Shown piece by piece: positions 1-12,800 of a stretch of DNA of 64,000 nucleotides. The stretch is from contig NC_079372.1 in assembly GCF_021018895.1 (NCBI RefSeq), forward strand, positions 22,557,737-22,621,736, read 5' to 3'. The notes under the pieces were generated by a model. It was given only the letters and a program-made list of their open reading frames with translations. It was not told where the DNA came from and ran no database searches. Source of the DNA: Seriola aureovittata (taxonomy: Eukaryota; Chordata; Actinopteri; Carangiformes; Carangidae). The position numbers and the translations under genes were made by a program. The first letter of the stretch is position 1, and the number at the start of each line of letters is the position of its first letter.

Positions 1-1300
1 CAATGTCTAGGACCGGATATCTCCTCTGATTGTTGGGAGGGGAGAATCAGGACCAAAACTCCTGTTGTCTGGGCCACATACTGCATTAACCGCAACATCC
101 CCGATTTGGCTTTGGAACTATTTTGCATGTCATCCTCTTCTCTCTCTCCCTCTCTCCCTCTCTCTCTCTCTCTCTCCCTCTCTCTCTCTCTCTAAATAGA
201 TTTTTTTTTTTTATATTGAGTAATAACTTACTTTTGATACTTCTGAGCCCCAAACATGAGACATCTTAGAATTTCTGAGCAACACCAGATCTGCTCACTT
301 TCACTTTTACTCGGGCCAACTTCCAGCAAGGTATTTCTTTTGCTTTCTCTTGCTGCAGTGACATTTTCAGAGTTGTGACTTGTGGTATTTCCTTGTTTTT
401 AATACCAGTCCATCACTAAACTCCATTTCCAAGTGAGGTTACGTGTCTGAAAGTTAAGGTAAAGGTTTTTTTCCTAACATAGTCATTCACTGAAGCCTGA
501 CGTGAATTGCAATTTCTGAATAGTGTTTACCATATTTTTCCTACTGCTGTTTATTTACCATCTGTAAGTTGAGATAGGTTTTCCCTGTAGAAACCTGTTT
601 TATCCCACATGACCTGAACGCAGCACAACTGTGAAAATTCTTTCCTCAAGAGTCTGAAGTAAACAAATGATTCAGCAGACTGTTAGACTGTCAGACAACA
701 GGGAGATGTTATTGATGGTTGCTTTAGTACATTGTGATTACCAATGTAAATAAATAAGATTATATTCTACAACAGTCTGTGTGTCTGGGATAACTGATAA
801 CTGAAGTAAGCCTGCTTACTCAAGCCGGTGTTTCATAAAGCAGGTTTATATCAGTCTGACCTTCCAGACAAGTCTAGTCCTGGTCAAGCTAGTTTGCAGG
901 CTTAGCTTCACCTCAGACTTAACCAGCATTACAATGAATCTGCCTGACCGACACGCAGCACTCTGCACTTAGTTCCCCTCAAAGGACCTTTACCACAGTT
1001 TATTTTCAGCTTCAGTTATTACTAACTTGACATTCAAAATTCAGACCTTTGTCTATTTCAAGTATCTGGCCACTATTCCAGACCACTCTTTCTCTGTTCT
1101 CCCAAATGCTCTGCAAACATTTGCTTTAGGCTATTTGGCTGCTTAAAGTAAAGCTAATGAGTAACTTGTGGCCACATCCTGATTGTGAAAGTACTAAAAT
1201 AATGTGTAGTATTCTCACCATCTGCTCTCATTTTAATTGTAAACAAAATGAAAGTAAAGAAATGTGACATCCAGCAGGTATTTCAACACTGTTTCCATCA
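1..1300. other. Intergenic, no gene recognised
   Basis: No exon-like open frame with plausible splice sites and recognisable protein similarity was found here. The stretch holds a CT tract preceded by a phrase resembling the tail of teleost tRNA-derived SINEs (GCATGTCATCCTC before the pyrimidine run), which may be a decayed SINE. Otherwise it looks like ordinary AT-rich unique sequence. An unidentified 5' untranslated exon or promoter of dennd2d could lie here but cannot be located from sequence alone. Confidence 0.5.
136..194. repeat. (CT)n microsatellite
   Basis: Uninterrupted to slightly interrupted TCTC/CCTC dinucleotide tract, followed by a T-rich run. It adjoins a possible SINE tail on its left. 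Confidence 0.9.
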
Positions 1301-1339
1301 CATGACCTCTATTATGTCTCATGCCCTTCTGACAGGCCT

Positions 1340-1530
1340 CCTTTGTGCACAGTGAAACCCTTACAGATGGTCCAGAATGCAGCAGCCCTGTCTGTCCACT
1401 ACAAATCAACCTCCACTGGCTACACATGGGTGCCTGAATCAAATTCAAATCACTAATGCTGCCTTCAGAGTGACTTCTGGGCCTGCTCCCATCTATGCGT
1501 ACTCAATTATACATCCTTATGCTCCTGTGC
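1340..1530 (+). mobile_element. Decayed LINE reverse-transcriptase fragment
   Basis: A forward frame reads PLQMVQNAAA, the conserved 'Q-x-VQNAAAR' phrase in the C-terminal part of L2/Rex-type LINE reverse transcriptases. It is followed in shifted frames by pieces such as SGPAPIY that fit the downstream part of the same region. Stops and frameshifts break it, so this is a relic. The exact LINE clade was not determined. Confidence 0.6.
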
Positions 1531-1944
1531 AGTCGTGATCAGGAAGTGTAGCCACAGTATCAAAGTCCCATCCAAACACGAGTCAATCCCAGATATTAAT
1601 CATGATGTCACATTCCTGTTTTATAGCATCAAATAGCTTATTAAAACTGAACTTACCAGAAAAATAAACAGGTGAACAAACATCAGCATGAAAAGAACTA
1701 ACTAAAATGACAGAAACTATATTTGGGAAAAAATGTATTTGATGTATACTTGTTGTATACTTGATGTTTTAGTTTGGCCCATGTCCCAACAGCTAACTTG
1801 GAATTAGCAGAAGTAAATGCTTTACTGCTGACGCTGCACCGCCTGTCAATCTCATGCTCCATCCTACCCTCATGTTGTTTTCCTGATGGTGATTGTTTAA
1901 GCAGAGCTCCATTTGTTAGGCAGAATTTCTTTGCCTCAGTTTCG

Positions 1945-1970
1945 ATATATATATATATATATATATATAT
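1945..1970. repeat. (AT)n microsatellite plus T-run
   Basis: Pure AT dinucleotide run directly followed by a run of about 15 T residues. Short open frames across it are low-complexity artefacts. Confidence 0.9.
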
Positions 1971-2203
1971 GTTTTTTTTTTTTTTTACCATGTACCGATT
2001 CACTCCAGTTTCTTTTAGTAAAGTTGTAGTGCCGCACTTGTGTAGCAAGCTTCAATTTAATAAGCAAGGTTTAAGTTTGTTTGTGGCATGCCATATCATG
2101 ATGGCAGCCATGGTAAAAGTCCTAATCTTTCCCAGTGAATCAGGAATGGAAAGAGGCTGTCTCACAGCTGTTTATTCATTAAATCTTTATCTATGTTATA
2201 CAG

Positions 2204-2235
2204 GTGAGCAGCCCAGAGGTAACCTCATCTCTGAC
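2204..2235 (+). other. dennd2d: Putative 5' UTR part of the first dennd2d coding exon
   Basis: An acceptor-like ATACAG precedes base 2204 and the ATG follows at 2236 with no stop between them in that frame. The same bases also read CAG|GTGAGC, a good donor, so the exon boundary is ambiguous. Transcript data would settle where this exon begins. Confidence 0.4.
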
Positions 2236-5200
2236 ATGGCTGAGAAAGATAGTAAGTACAGTCAATGGAGTCCAACAATTTTCTCAATTATTCACTTTCC
2301 TTTTGACTGAGAAGATAAGATTTTCCGTTTTTTTGTTAAACTGGATAGTCAAATATAGGTTTGTCATTTTACATCTAATCAGTCCTGGAGGATTACTCCA
2401 TCAAACTGTCCTGTCCTATTAATACTCTTCACCTATAGGCTTGAAACATGGGTCTGAAGTTTGTAGCTGTTACAGTCGCTTTCAATGGCACATCTAAGTC
2501 AAAGAAGGTGTCAAAACATCCATTTCTGCAGCATAATCCACTTCTCTGTGCTTGATCTATATGCTCAGTATGGATGTTGGTGACATAGTTCTGACCCAAC
2601 TGTGTCACTTGGCTCCAACCTGAGACTTGACTCTAATCAACCAGAATACTGCAGGACGTTCAAACCAGCAGAGGGACATTGGGGAAGCTGATGTTGTTGT
2701 GTGAGGGTTTCAATAATGAGCAGCCTGTTTTGTTTTTCAGGTGCCATCCCATCAAGTGAAGATGAAGGTGGACGACAAGGGGCCCTCAAGAGGTTCAGTG
2801 CCATGTGGTCCTCCTTCCGCAAAGGCAAAAGAGATAGTGAGTATTACGTTGCAGAAAAATGGTTCAGGTTTTTGAAAGAGTTGGGGCTGGGCATTTGGTG
2901 AAGTTGTGATTAAAGGTCACATGACCACTGATATTTTCTGCTGTTGTGAACAGATACTTAACAGACCTTTTCCAAAAGCTTCTGTAAGCTGTTGAGTGCT
3001 GCTGCAGACACTGGGTGCTTTCAACATGGCTTCTTGTTTCCCTCACTTGCATCTCTTCCAGGAAGTGCTGGTTAAATGACTTGTTATGATAGCTAGAACA
3101 CAGGTTTTAGGCGAGGTGTGTGGCGCACCTTTTCAGGGGTTGGTAAGGAAGGAGAGACATGTACTGTATGAAGTGAAAGGGACAGGTGCACGCCTGTATT
3201 CTGAAACAACAGGAAGTTAGTAATGGTGATTTGACTGCTGATTTGTCTGCTTATCAACAGAGTCAGCTGTTGTTGAAGCAGCAGCAGCGTCATACAGCTA
3301 AAACCTTTAGCGCCTGATGACTGTGATTAGCATCAAAAATGGCAGCGTCAAATCTTAACACACATGCACTTTGGATGCTGCTATTCATCTTCTCATGGGT
3401 AAATCTACCCTGTTGAAATTATGCAATAAATCACTGTTTCTCAAACTTTTTCAGCACAAGGACTTAACCATGAAAATAAAACTCACAGGGCGACCTTATA
3501 TCCGAATGGTTAGGGCTCATACCACATGGGCCGGCCGGACAATTTCCTGCGTGTCATTCCCCTGTTCTCTCCCTGAAAATAAATAAATAACACTCATGGA
3601 CCACCTTACTCCCTAAACATCCCCAAAACCAGCAAGACCTACTACTTTAGTAGTATTGTAGAGAGCTTGTCACCTGGGACAGAGTCAATCATGGTGACTA
3701 CTTTACAAGTAAAACTTAACACTTGCCTGTTGTCTCCGTTGTGTCGGAGGCTTCTTTTGATTTGATTTTATTGGACCCAGTCTTAAGCCAGGTCCACAAT
3801 CTTGTCCATTGTCAATGTTTGATAGTCATTTGGCTGCTGATAAATGGTGAAACTTAGCTCATTCCCAGGGCAGGTTAATCATTACCTTCATCCACATTTC
3901 CTTTCACACTGATTATTTTTGATGTAAAACATAACCTGTAAACTGATGTAGCTACATGAGTAGACAGTGTCGCAAAACACTGGGTTACACTGAAGTCCAA
4001 CAACACAACAGCCAATTAAAATAATAATTTTACAATTAATATGAGTTGATTTAATATTGAAAACAACACATATACAATACACACTACCAGGCTTGTGTGG
4101 TCACTTGCAGGCAGTTTGAGAAACACAAAATTTAAAACATGATATTTTAACAAATTTACTCACTGAACACTCTTTGAGAAAAGCTCATAGTCTGTATATA
4201 AAGATGGATGTAGCCTCCGTGACGTCACCCATAGGTTTCTAAAGAGCTGCTTTGAAGTCCAAAGTGGGCTGCTCCGCTGTCGCCATCTTGGCAGTGCCCC
4301 ACTCCGCATAACTGCAGTGTAATCGAAAAATGGGCAGACAGGTGGGGTGGGTGTGGAGGTGAGACTTCTGTTCATGCATACGCTCACCCACCTGCCACTC
4401 AAAGTGACCACGCCCTCAATCATACATAACTTTAAACCTTAATAAAATTTAAGTAGTTGAATTATATAAAAATTCATTTCTGTACAGTTGAAATGAAGGA
4501 GGAAATTGGCAATAGAGAGCAAAACCACTGTAAAGGAACTGCAGTTTTCGGCACCTCTGTTTTGGCTTCATTTTTCAGCCCCGGAGGTTTCTGCTTGGAA
4601 AGACTGCAATAGGGTAATAATAATAATTCATATTACATTTAGCAGCTATGCAGCTCATTTTACTGTCCCATCAGATCAGCTGACCAAATTAACAATCACT
4701 GAACATATTCTTTTAAAAGACACAGCTGTGGTTCTTCAGTATTTTCAATTAACAGGATCCTGTATTGAGCTGATTGTTAGCTACCACCCTCAGAGAGTCA
4801 CCTCAGAGGAACAGGTTTTTCAGGTGGAACAAATCCAAACAAGACAAAGTAAGACAAAATAAGTGTAATAATCATCAAACTTAACATTAGTCAACATCAA
4901 GTCTTCATGCATGTAGGTGTGGTCAGTTTTGCACCAGTAGGTCTACAACAAACAGGGACACTAGGCTGTCAAGCTAAGAAAAAGCTCTGTGCTGCTGGGC
5001 TTTTATTTGAAACAAAAAGGGAGGAATGCAGCAGAGAACACATGAGCAGGCTGGCGGACTGTGAAGGACACAGGATGAAGCTGAGCAGTTGACGAATGGA
5101 CTCTGAACAGAGCAGGAGAGAGGGTAGTTAGAGTACCCCAATACCCCCTTATGACAAAGCTAAAACAGCATTTTAAAAATGTATTAAAAACTAAAACCGA

Positions 5201-6750
5201 AATATCACATTGACATAGATATTCAGAGACTTTCCTATGACACTTGAATTTAGCTCAGGTTCCTCCATTTTCTCTTGATCGTCTCTGAGATGTTTCTGAC
5301 TGGAGTGATCAATGTTTTCTGTCTCTGCTGCAGGGAGTGTGAGTCAGTGTTTGAAGGCATGGCTCTGCTGTGATATGAGCCGTCATAGGTCAACAACAAA
5401 GTGTTGATCTAATGAGGCCTGTGAACATTTCCGTCTGGACAACAGCAGTAACCCTGCATGTTAAAGCACAATGTATTTGGACATTTCTTTGTAGGAGTCA
5501 AAGACCCGGAGCCTTCGGAGTCACCGGGCCCAGCAGAGGCAGACAACACATCCAGGCAGCACCGCTATGTCAGCGGTCAGTACTTCTTTGAGTATCTGGT
5601 GGTGGTCAGCCTCAAGAAGACCAGGGATGGCAGCAGCTATGAGCCTCAGATCACCTACCAGTTTCCCAAGGTCAGTAACCCTCTACACTGTATACAGGCT
5701 TGAACTACAACAAACAACATTAGATGAAGAGTTTGTTTCTCAGATTTTAATATTAAATATATAACTTAATAATTTCACATTCACATCAATAGTGTTGCAG
5801 GAATGAACCCTAGTTTGCATTCATATAACCAATGACCCAAGTGACACAAAGATGAGGCTACATCCACACCACTACGTCTCTTTTGCTGCGTTTACGCCTG
5901 GAATTTGGAAGCGCTGCAGACTCCGTTTTAGTTTGAAAACTCCAGGATTGTGCTCAGTTGTGAAACCGAGACCTTTGGATACAATGACACCCACTATTAC
6001 TTCCTGATTGAGTCTTATCAGCCTGCCTTTGCCTCGTTCGCAGTATTTTCTGCAACTAATCAATGGCGGAGTAGACAATCTGCTTCCTGTTTACACCCGC
6101 AGACTCATGCCCAGTGTACGTGAATGATCATGTGATATGCGTTTTCAGGTGTGTCAGTGTGGACGGAGATTATTTCTGATACAGAACTAAAACGGTCGTC
6201 TGGATGGACGTTTTAAAGTGAAAACATAGCAGTGTGGACGTAGCCAATCATTACCACTCAGTAGTTCAATTTCAGTTTCATTTCTGACTAAACTGCATTA
6301 ATTATAGAAATGGATTTATTAGTTTTTGATGCTGAACCGTTTCAGGGTCTGTTTTAAGGTGCACAGTCACAGTAACTACATTTCAAACCTACAGGAAGTT
6401 TTTCTGTTGCTACAAAGATTCTTATACGGCAATTTTGACTGTTGTAGTACTGCTTGTCTCTATAATGTGCAGCAAATAAAAGAGAAGATTGCATGCTGAT
6501 CTAAGCTTTACAGGACACCAAATTTATTAGTGTTAATTAATGTGTGATAATTCAGTCCAAAAATAACCAAACTCTCAGCTCATTAGACCAAATAATTTTC
6601 TCAAGATGTTTAAAGAAAATAAAATCAGATACAGACACTTGAAGGTTTCAGTCTGTTACCACTGTGAAGCAGGAAGTCAAGAGATGTTATTGTTATGTAG
6701 CGTGTGTAGGTTTTTTTTTTTAAAGAGCAGAGGTGTGTGTGTGTCTGTGT

Positions 6751-6814
<64 letters not shown>

Positions 6815-9800
6815 AGAGATGGGATGGTGAGATATCAGAAGGAGGAGGAGGAGAAGACGCTGAAGGCAATCACTCTGTTTTGTTTCCCAGAGGGCATCAA
6901 CTGGGCTCCTCTGACAGAATACCACAGGTACAGCTGTTTGATCCCGAGGCAAATTCCATATTTTGTTGAATCCAAACCCTGCAGCAGATATTGAAGACAG
7001 TGAGCCATTGAAAATTAGACTTTCTTTAAATATTAATGCTCTGTTAAATAAAAAAAGTAAACAATAATTTTGTCTTGTGTAAAAGTCTATGCACCTAAAT
7101 CCATCAGGACTAAATACTCACTTTACTCACGAAATATGACTTTTTGCAAACACTTCTTGTAGCTGCTCAGTCTCTCTGTTCAGGACTGAGAGATTTTCAG
7201 CCTCTTTCTGTAGATCACCTCAGGCTCCGGCTCACACAGCAGGTTTAACGTGTCCCCACAACCTCATTGAGGTTAAGGTCAGGAGTCTGTGAGTGGATTT
7301 CACTTTCATTTTCTCGACTGACTGCAGAACGGCTCCTGATATTTAGTGGAATCCATTCTTCTCACTATCTGTGCAGTGTTTCCCGTATCACTGACTGCCA
7401 TGCAACCCCAAACCACAATATTTCCGTCCCCCATGCTCAACAGCTGACAAACGCTGCTCCTTTTTCTCTCCAAACACACCTTTGGTGATCGTGGCTAAAG
7501 AGCTCAGTTTTAACTTCACCTGTTCACAGCACTTGTTTCCAAAACCACTCTGGCGTATCTTCACTTCCACAGGTCTCCTTAACTTAATGGCATTTCAGAC
7601 TGGAAATTTCAAGCTGGAAGCACTTTGATATCTTTTTATAGCAGTTAGCTTCATGCAGGGGTTTTCTTTACAAAATTTACTCACTTCAAATATCAGCAAA
7701 ATAAATCTCTTGCTCAGGACACCCAAACTCCTGTATACAACTTTACATCAGTGTAATGATTTTTCCTCTTCTGTTTGCAGTGAGACCTTCTCCTTTGTTC
7801 TGACTGAGGTTGATGGCAGCAGAAGAAACGGATACTGCAGGAGGTTACTGGTCAGTGTTTAGTCTGAAACCGTCAGCGTGTCATCATTTTCTAGCGCTCA
7901 TTAAATATTCTCTATTTTTACCCTCCGACCTGCAGCCTGGAGGGAAAGGAGCTCGCCCACCTGAGGCGTACTGCATCATCAGCAGCCTGGCGTGTTTCGG
8001 CCTCTTCTCCAAGGTGAGTCAACTGAACAAAAGAAGGAAACATCGTGAGTGTCAGTTTATTTCTTAATGTGGCTGTAATCAGCTGTACTTCTCTAAATAC
8101 AGAAGAGAATTGTGTTAGGAGCTGGTTCAGTCATTCTGAACTGTGTGTGAGTTCTGTTCTTGATCTTGATATGTGCCTGGTTCAGTATGTGGTGAGTTAG
8201 ACTTTACCACATTGTGGGAAGTGGAAGGTCATGAACACTCAACACAGACCCAGTTTGGTTTGGTAAATATGATTACTCTTTGGGGGAGGAGCAAAATTCT
8301 CTTGAATATTACAGAAGACCAGTGAAAAGAAGTGACTGGAGATGCCGCATGTCTGTCTGCTCCCTCCCCAGGCAAACAGTATCCTGTAGTTAAAGCTGTT
8401 CCATGTGGGACTTCGACCGAAACATGAGGGTGTATAAATGTCACAAGTCCAAGACAAAGTTGTTTGTGTTCCCTGAGTGAGAAAACTCTTTCCTGTCTTC
8501 GGCCTTTATCTGACAGTCTCTGTTTTTACAATGAGCTCAGCCTGTGCTAATGATTCGGGTCATTCACTAAATAATATGTGGAAATACTTTTACTGTATCA
8601 CTGACAGAGACTGCAGGGGAGATGAATGCTACAGGGTACAGGATGTGGTGGCTCTGTGTCTGCGTGTTGTGCAGCTCAGAAACGGGTGGTGACAGTATAA
8701 CAGTGTTTTGTTAAAAGGATCTGGTGCATGGACTTTGAAGCTGGTCCCATGTCTTACCTGCAGTTGAGAGCCATCAGAGCTCGGCTCCTGCAGGAAACAT
8801 TCACTGACTTGCTGGGTTGAACATAGTGAAGCTGCCGGCTGTCAAAGCTCATACACAGTACACTGTACATGCTCCGTTGCTGTGACCTGCCTATTGCATT
8901 GTTTGTGTGTCACACCCTGAGCTCGTTGCATTGTTTATATGGCCATATTGAGTTCATATACTGCCCCTCCCATTCTGCACCTGAAAGAGGAAATAAAGAC
9001 GGGTGGTTTTTAGTTGATGTTTTTGCAACTTTGGATTCCTTGTTCTGTACAAAACCTTTATATCTATAGAAAAAAAAAAACATTTCTACATGAACAGGGA
9101 GTTATTAAGTCACTCTGTCAGTTAGTGTCATCAGCATCATGCTGTAACCAATGCTGTTCAGATGTAACTGGAGAGCAGGCATTAAGTATTAATATTAACA
9201 CATTGTAGCTGCAGGGCAAGTGTGCAGTTAGCAACAGCGACAGTAGCTTGAGTTGTCAGGTAGGTTGTTCCAAACATCCTGGAGAACCTGCCTTAGTCCC
9301 TTGTTCCTCTGGTTGTCCTGCAGAATGAATCTGGTATCTGGAGAAGAATAAACATCTCAAGTGCCTTAGACCTTACAGAGAAAGAGTCCGATATCAGTAC
9401 AGTAGTACTACCGCCATATGTACTGATTTGTACCTACAGTATTGGTGTGTTGTATGTAAGAGCAGCTCTGTGTTGACTTAATATTAACAGAACTATAAGT
9501 GTGTCAAGGGCGTCTTGCCTGCTGATTACTAACTAGGAGACACACCTGTGTCAGGTGCTTTTGTGTTTGTTTAGTTGTATGAGTCACTTGCTAAAATGCA
9601 GCCTGGAGCTCAATGATAGCAAAGCGTTGATTTGAAAAAATGACTGTGCGGACTAATATTTTATATCTGGTATTTGTATATTCAGTATGTTTGAATTTGG
9701 CAAATAAATATTTAAATAAATGATTCAGTATTTCTCCACCATGATTTGATTCCTGGCAGTGTTAAAAAAAGTCCTTAGACTGTTTAATGTTTGGAAATAA

Positions 9801-12800
9801 CATTTTCAGAGAATATAACTGAACACTGAACTGAATAAATAAAATCCTGCTCTCAACCAGCTCAGACTTCACTACAGTCTAACAGTAAAACAGTGCTGCC
9901 TTGATACTGTATCTCTCCTTCGTGTTAAAAACATAAGCTGAAGTTGAACCCTTTTAATTCAGAAGGAGCCTTACATGTATCTCTATTAGTAATTGTGTAC
10001 ATTATTGTAATTCTATGACACCTCTGTAAGGCCCACCAACATCTTATATGGTGACAGTGTTCTCAGCAGACTGATTAGTGTGGCTGTCGCTGCACTGATG
10101 GAGCCGGCGGTGTGGAAATAAATTGTTGTAGTACTGGTAATACCACCTCCCAATGTTTTCTCAGTCTTATTTGAACAGTAAGTTGTGGTAAAGTTAAGAA
10201 AGGAGCACATTACCCCACTGCTTGAGAGACTACCTGTATCTTTTAGAGTACACTTTAAAATAAAGTCCTCGAAATTTAATTAAGAATGAGTTGGGTTATT
10301 ACTATTTATTTATACAGCATCATGACTGTGATCTCCTATGTGTGTGCAGATATTTGATGAGGTGGAGAAGCGGCGGCAGAAATCCATGGCTATGATCTAC
10401 CCATTCATGCAGAAGCTGCGGGAGGCCCCATTCCCAGCTCCGGGAAACACTGTGGAGATTAAGAGCTTCATTCCTGAGTCGGGCACTGAGGTCAGACCAA
10501 AACCCCTCCTTCATGCTCTGAACAGTCCACTTAAAGTTTTTGTGTTACAATAAAAAACCATGCAGATGTCTTGGTGGCAGCTGATCTCAATTTGATGGGG
10601 TGTAAATCAGAGTTTTTTCAAATTTCAGAATAGCTCAGTTTTACTGTAGTTTACAGTCAGTTTCAATAACATTGTTCTCACAAAGTTATTTGTCTAAAAA
10701 GCCGTTAGATGATCCGACAGGTTGGAAACAACCCTCTGGGTCAGTCAAACTTATCTGGAGGAGAAAATGATGATAAACCATCACAGTTTATAGACCCACC
10801 TCCTGCTTAAACATGGACATGCCACACTTACCATTGTAATATATAATATATATTGAATATCACAAAACTTTCCGCCTAATGCGATACTTTTCATAATATC
10901 AGTTTTTTGGGGGATTTTGTTTTTGTTTTGTTTTATGCAGTTTTGCATAGTCTCCCCTGCTGCCAAGTCCGGCCCTCATTTCACTGCTGTGTTTACTTTA
11001 CATTGTACTTATAGTATATCTCAGAGATTTCAGGCAGCCTAAAATAATGTGTGAAAATGGGATTACTTCCTCCACAGTAATTTGTGTGTCCCAACATTGA
11101 CCAGTTGCCTGGGACTTCAGCCAAGCTGCATCAAGGAAGTATGACTTCATTCAGTGACACAAGAGGAAAACATTGAGCTAGTAAAATTAAAGTAACAACT
11201 GTAGACGGGACTAGTTCCAAAGAACTGTGCTGGTGGAGAGTTCCCCAGCTCTTCAGAACTGATAAACATGGATGCAGAGGCCGTCGTGTCATTACTCATT
11301 CTCCTCTATTCCTCTGAAATGTGGTGGAGTAGACCGTAGAGAAAAGGCTTAAAGAACAAAAAAATAAAAAATACTCACACAAACCTACACACAGAGTGTG
11401 TAGTGCAGTGCAACCCAGTGACACATGAGATCCTCCAGGTGGGTGTGTTTATGTGGAGTTGTGTCTAAACCTGTCCTTCGTTACCCAACCTTTACCTCCC
11501 TTCTCCCAACAGGCCACATACCATGTTTCAACAGCTCTCAGTCATCTCAAGTATTCACTGATTCTGGCCATTGTTTGTGCTACAATACACTGCTAATGTG
11601 ACCAGCCCTCAGGTTGAAAGAAGGACAAGGAGATGGTTCTGTGTACTGACTCCGTAGAGTCTTGTTCATAATGGTAGTAACTGTGTTGCTCTAATTACGT
11701 ACAATAATGTAATGTGGAAGAATAGATCATGAAATACCACTAAAATGAATTGTAGCTCATCCCTTCCTTTAGAACTAAACAAGGCTGAAGTGCCTTCACA
11801 AACAGTGGCGTGTAGTCAGAGCTGAAAGTCGGTGACATGTCATTTGAGTGATGACAGGCTGGTACCACTGTTGATATTATTTGTGACAGTGGTTACTCTC
11901 CACTAGATCATCAGTCTGACCCGTCCACTGGATTCCTGGCTCGAACACGTCAACTTCGCCAAGCTTTTCAGCTGCCTGACAGATGACGAGGTGTTACTGG
12001 TGTTTGCTGCTGCTGTCCTGGAGAGACGGATCGTTTTCATCGCTGATGAACTGGGGTAATACATAGTTACTTACACACTCACATAGAAAAAGACATTGAG
12101 ATATACTTTTTATAAATAACATCAGTGTTGGCATCAAAGGAAATCATCTTCTAAGATGGCTACCAAAGATTTGTAATGCTAGACTGCAGTCACGGGTTCC
12201 TGATGAGTTGGTCAACAGAAAAATAATTACTAAAAATTTTGATAATTGATTTTGATTTGAATTGTCGTCCATCAAACACAAATGTTTTCAAACATTTTTC
12301 TCAAAGCTGATGATTGTTTGACCATTTGGATTTTGTTCTGCTGTATTCTGATTGGTTTGAATATGGCTACTGCTCTGATGTCAGATCTCTTGTCTCTCTG
12401 CAGCACGTTATCCCAGGTCATTCATGCAGTAGCAGCCCTCCTTTACCCCTTCACCTGGCAGCACACCTTCATCTCCATTGTTCCGGAGATCCTGATCGAT
12501 GTAGTGATGGCACCCACCCCCTACCTGCTGGGAGTCCAGAAACGCCTGCTGGACGAGGTCACCGACCAGAGTGATGTGAGTTATCACTGAGAACACAGCA
12601 AAACATCTTAAAAGCAACCATAACTTGGTTTGATTTGTACAAAGGCAGGTTTTGTGTCTTTTTAGTGAATTCATGTTGGAGTGACCTCCTCCCTCTGCCC
12701 CTTTCTTCTCCCTGTAACACAGCTGCTGGTGGTCGACTTGTCTGAGGATAAAACGAAGACCTTCATTGTTTCAGTAAGTGTTTTATCAACAAAAATGTGG

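Noticed and set aside
1774..2310. 178-codon forward frame overlapping the dennd2d start region
   Set aside because: It runs through an AT microsatellite and a T-run (YIYIYIY, FFFFF) and only by chance shares frame with the MAEKD exon.
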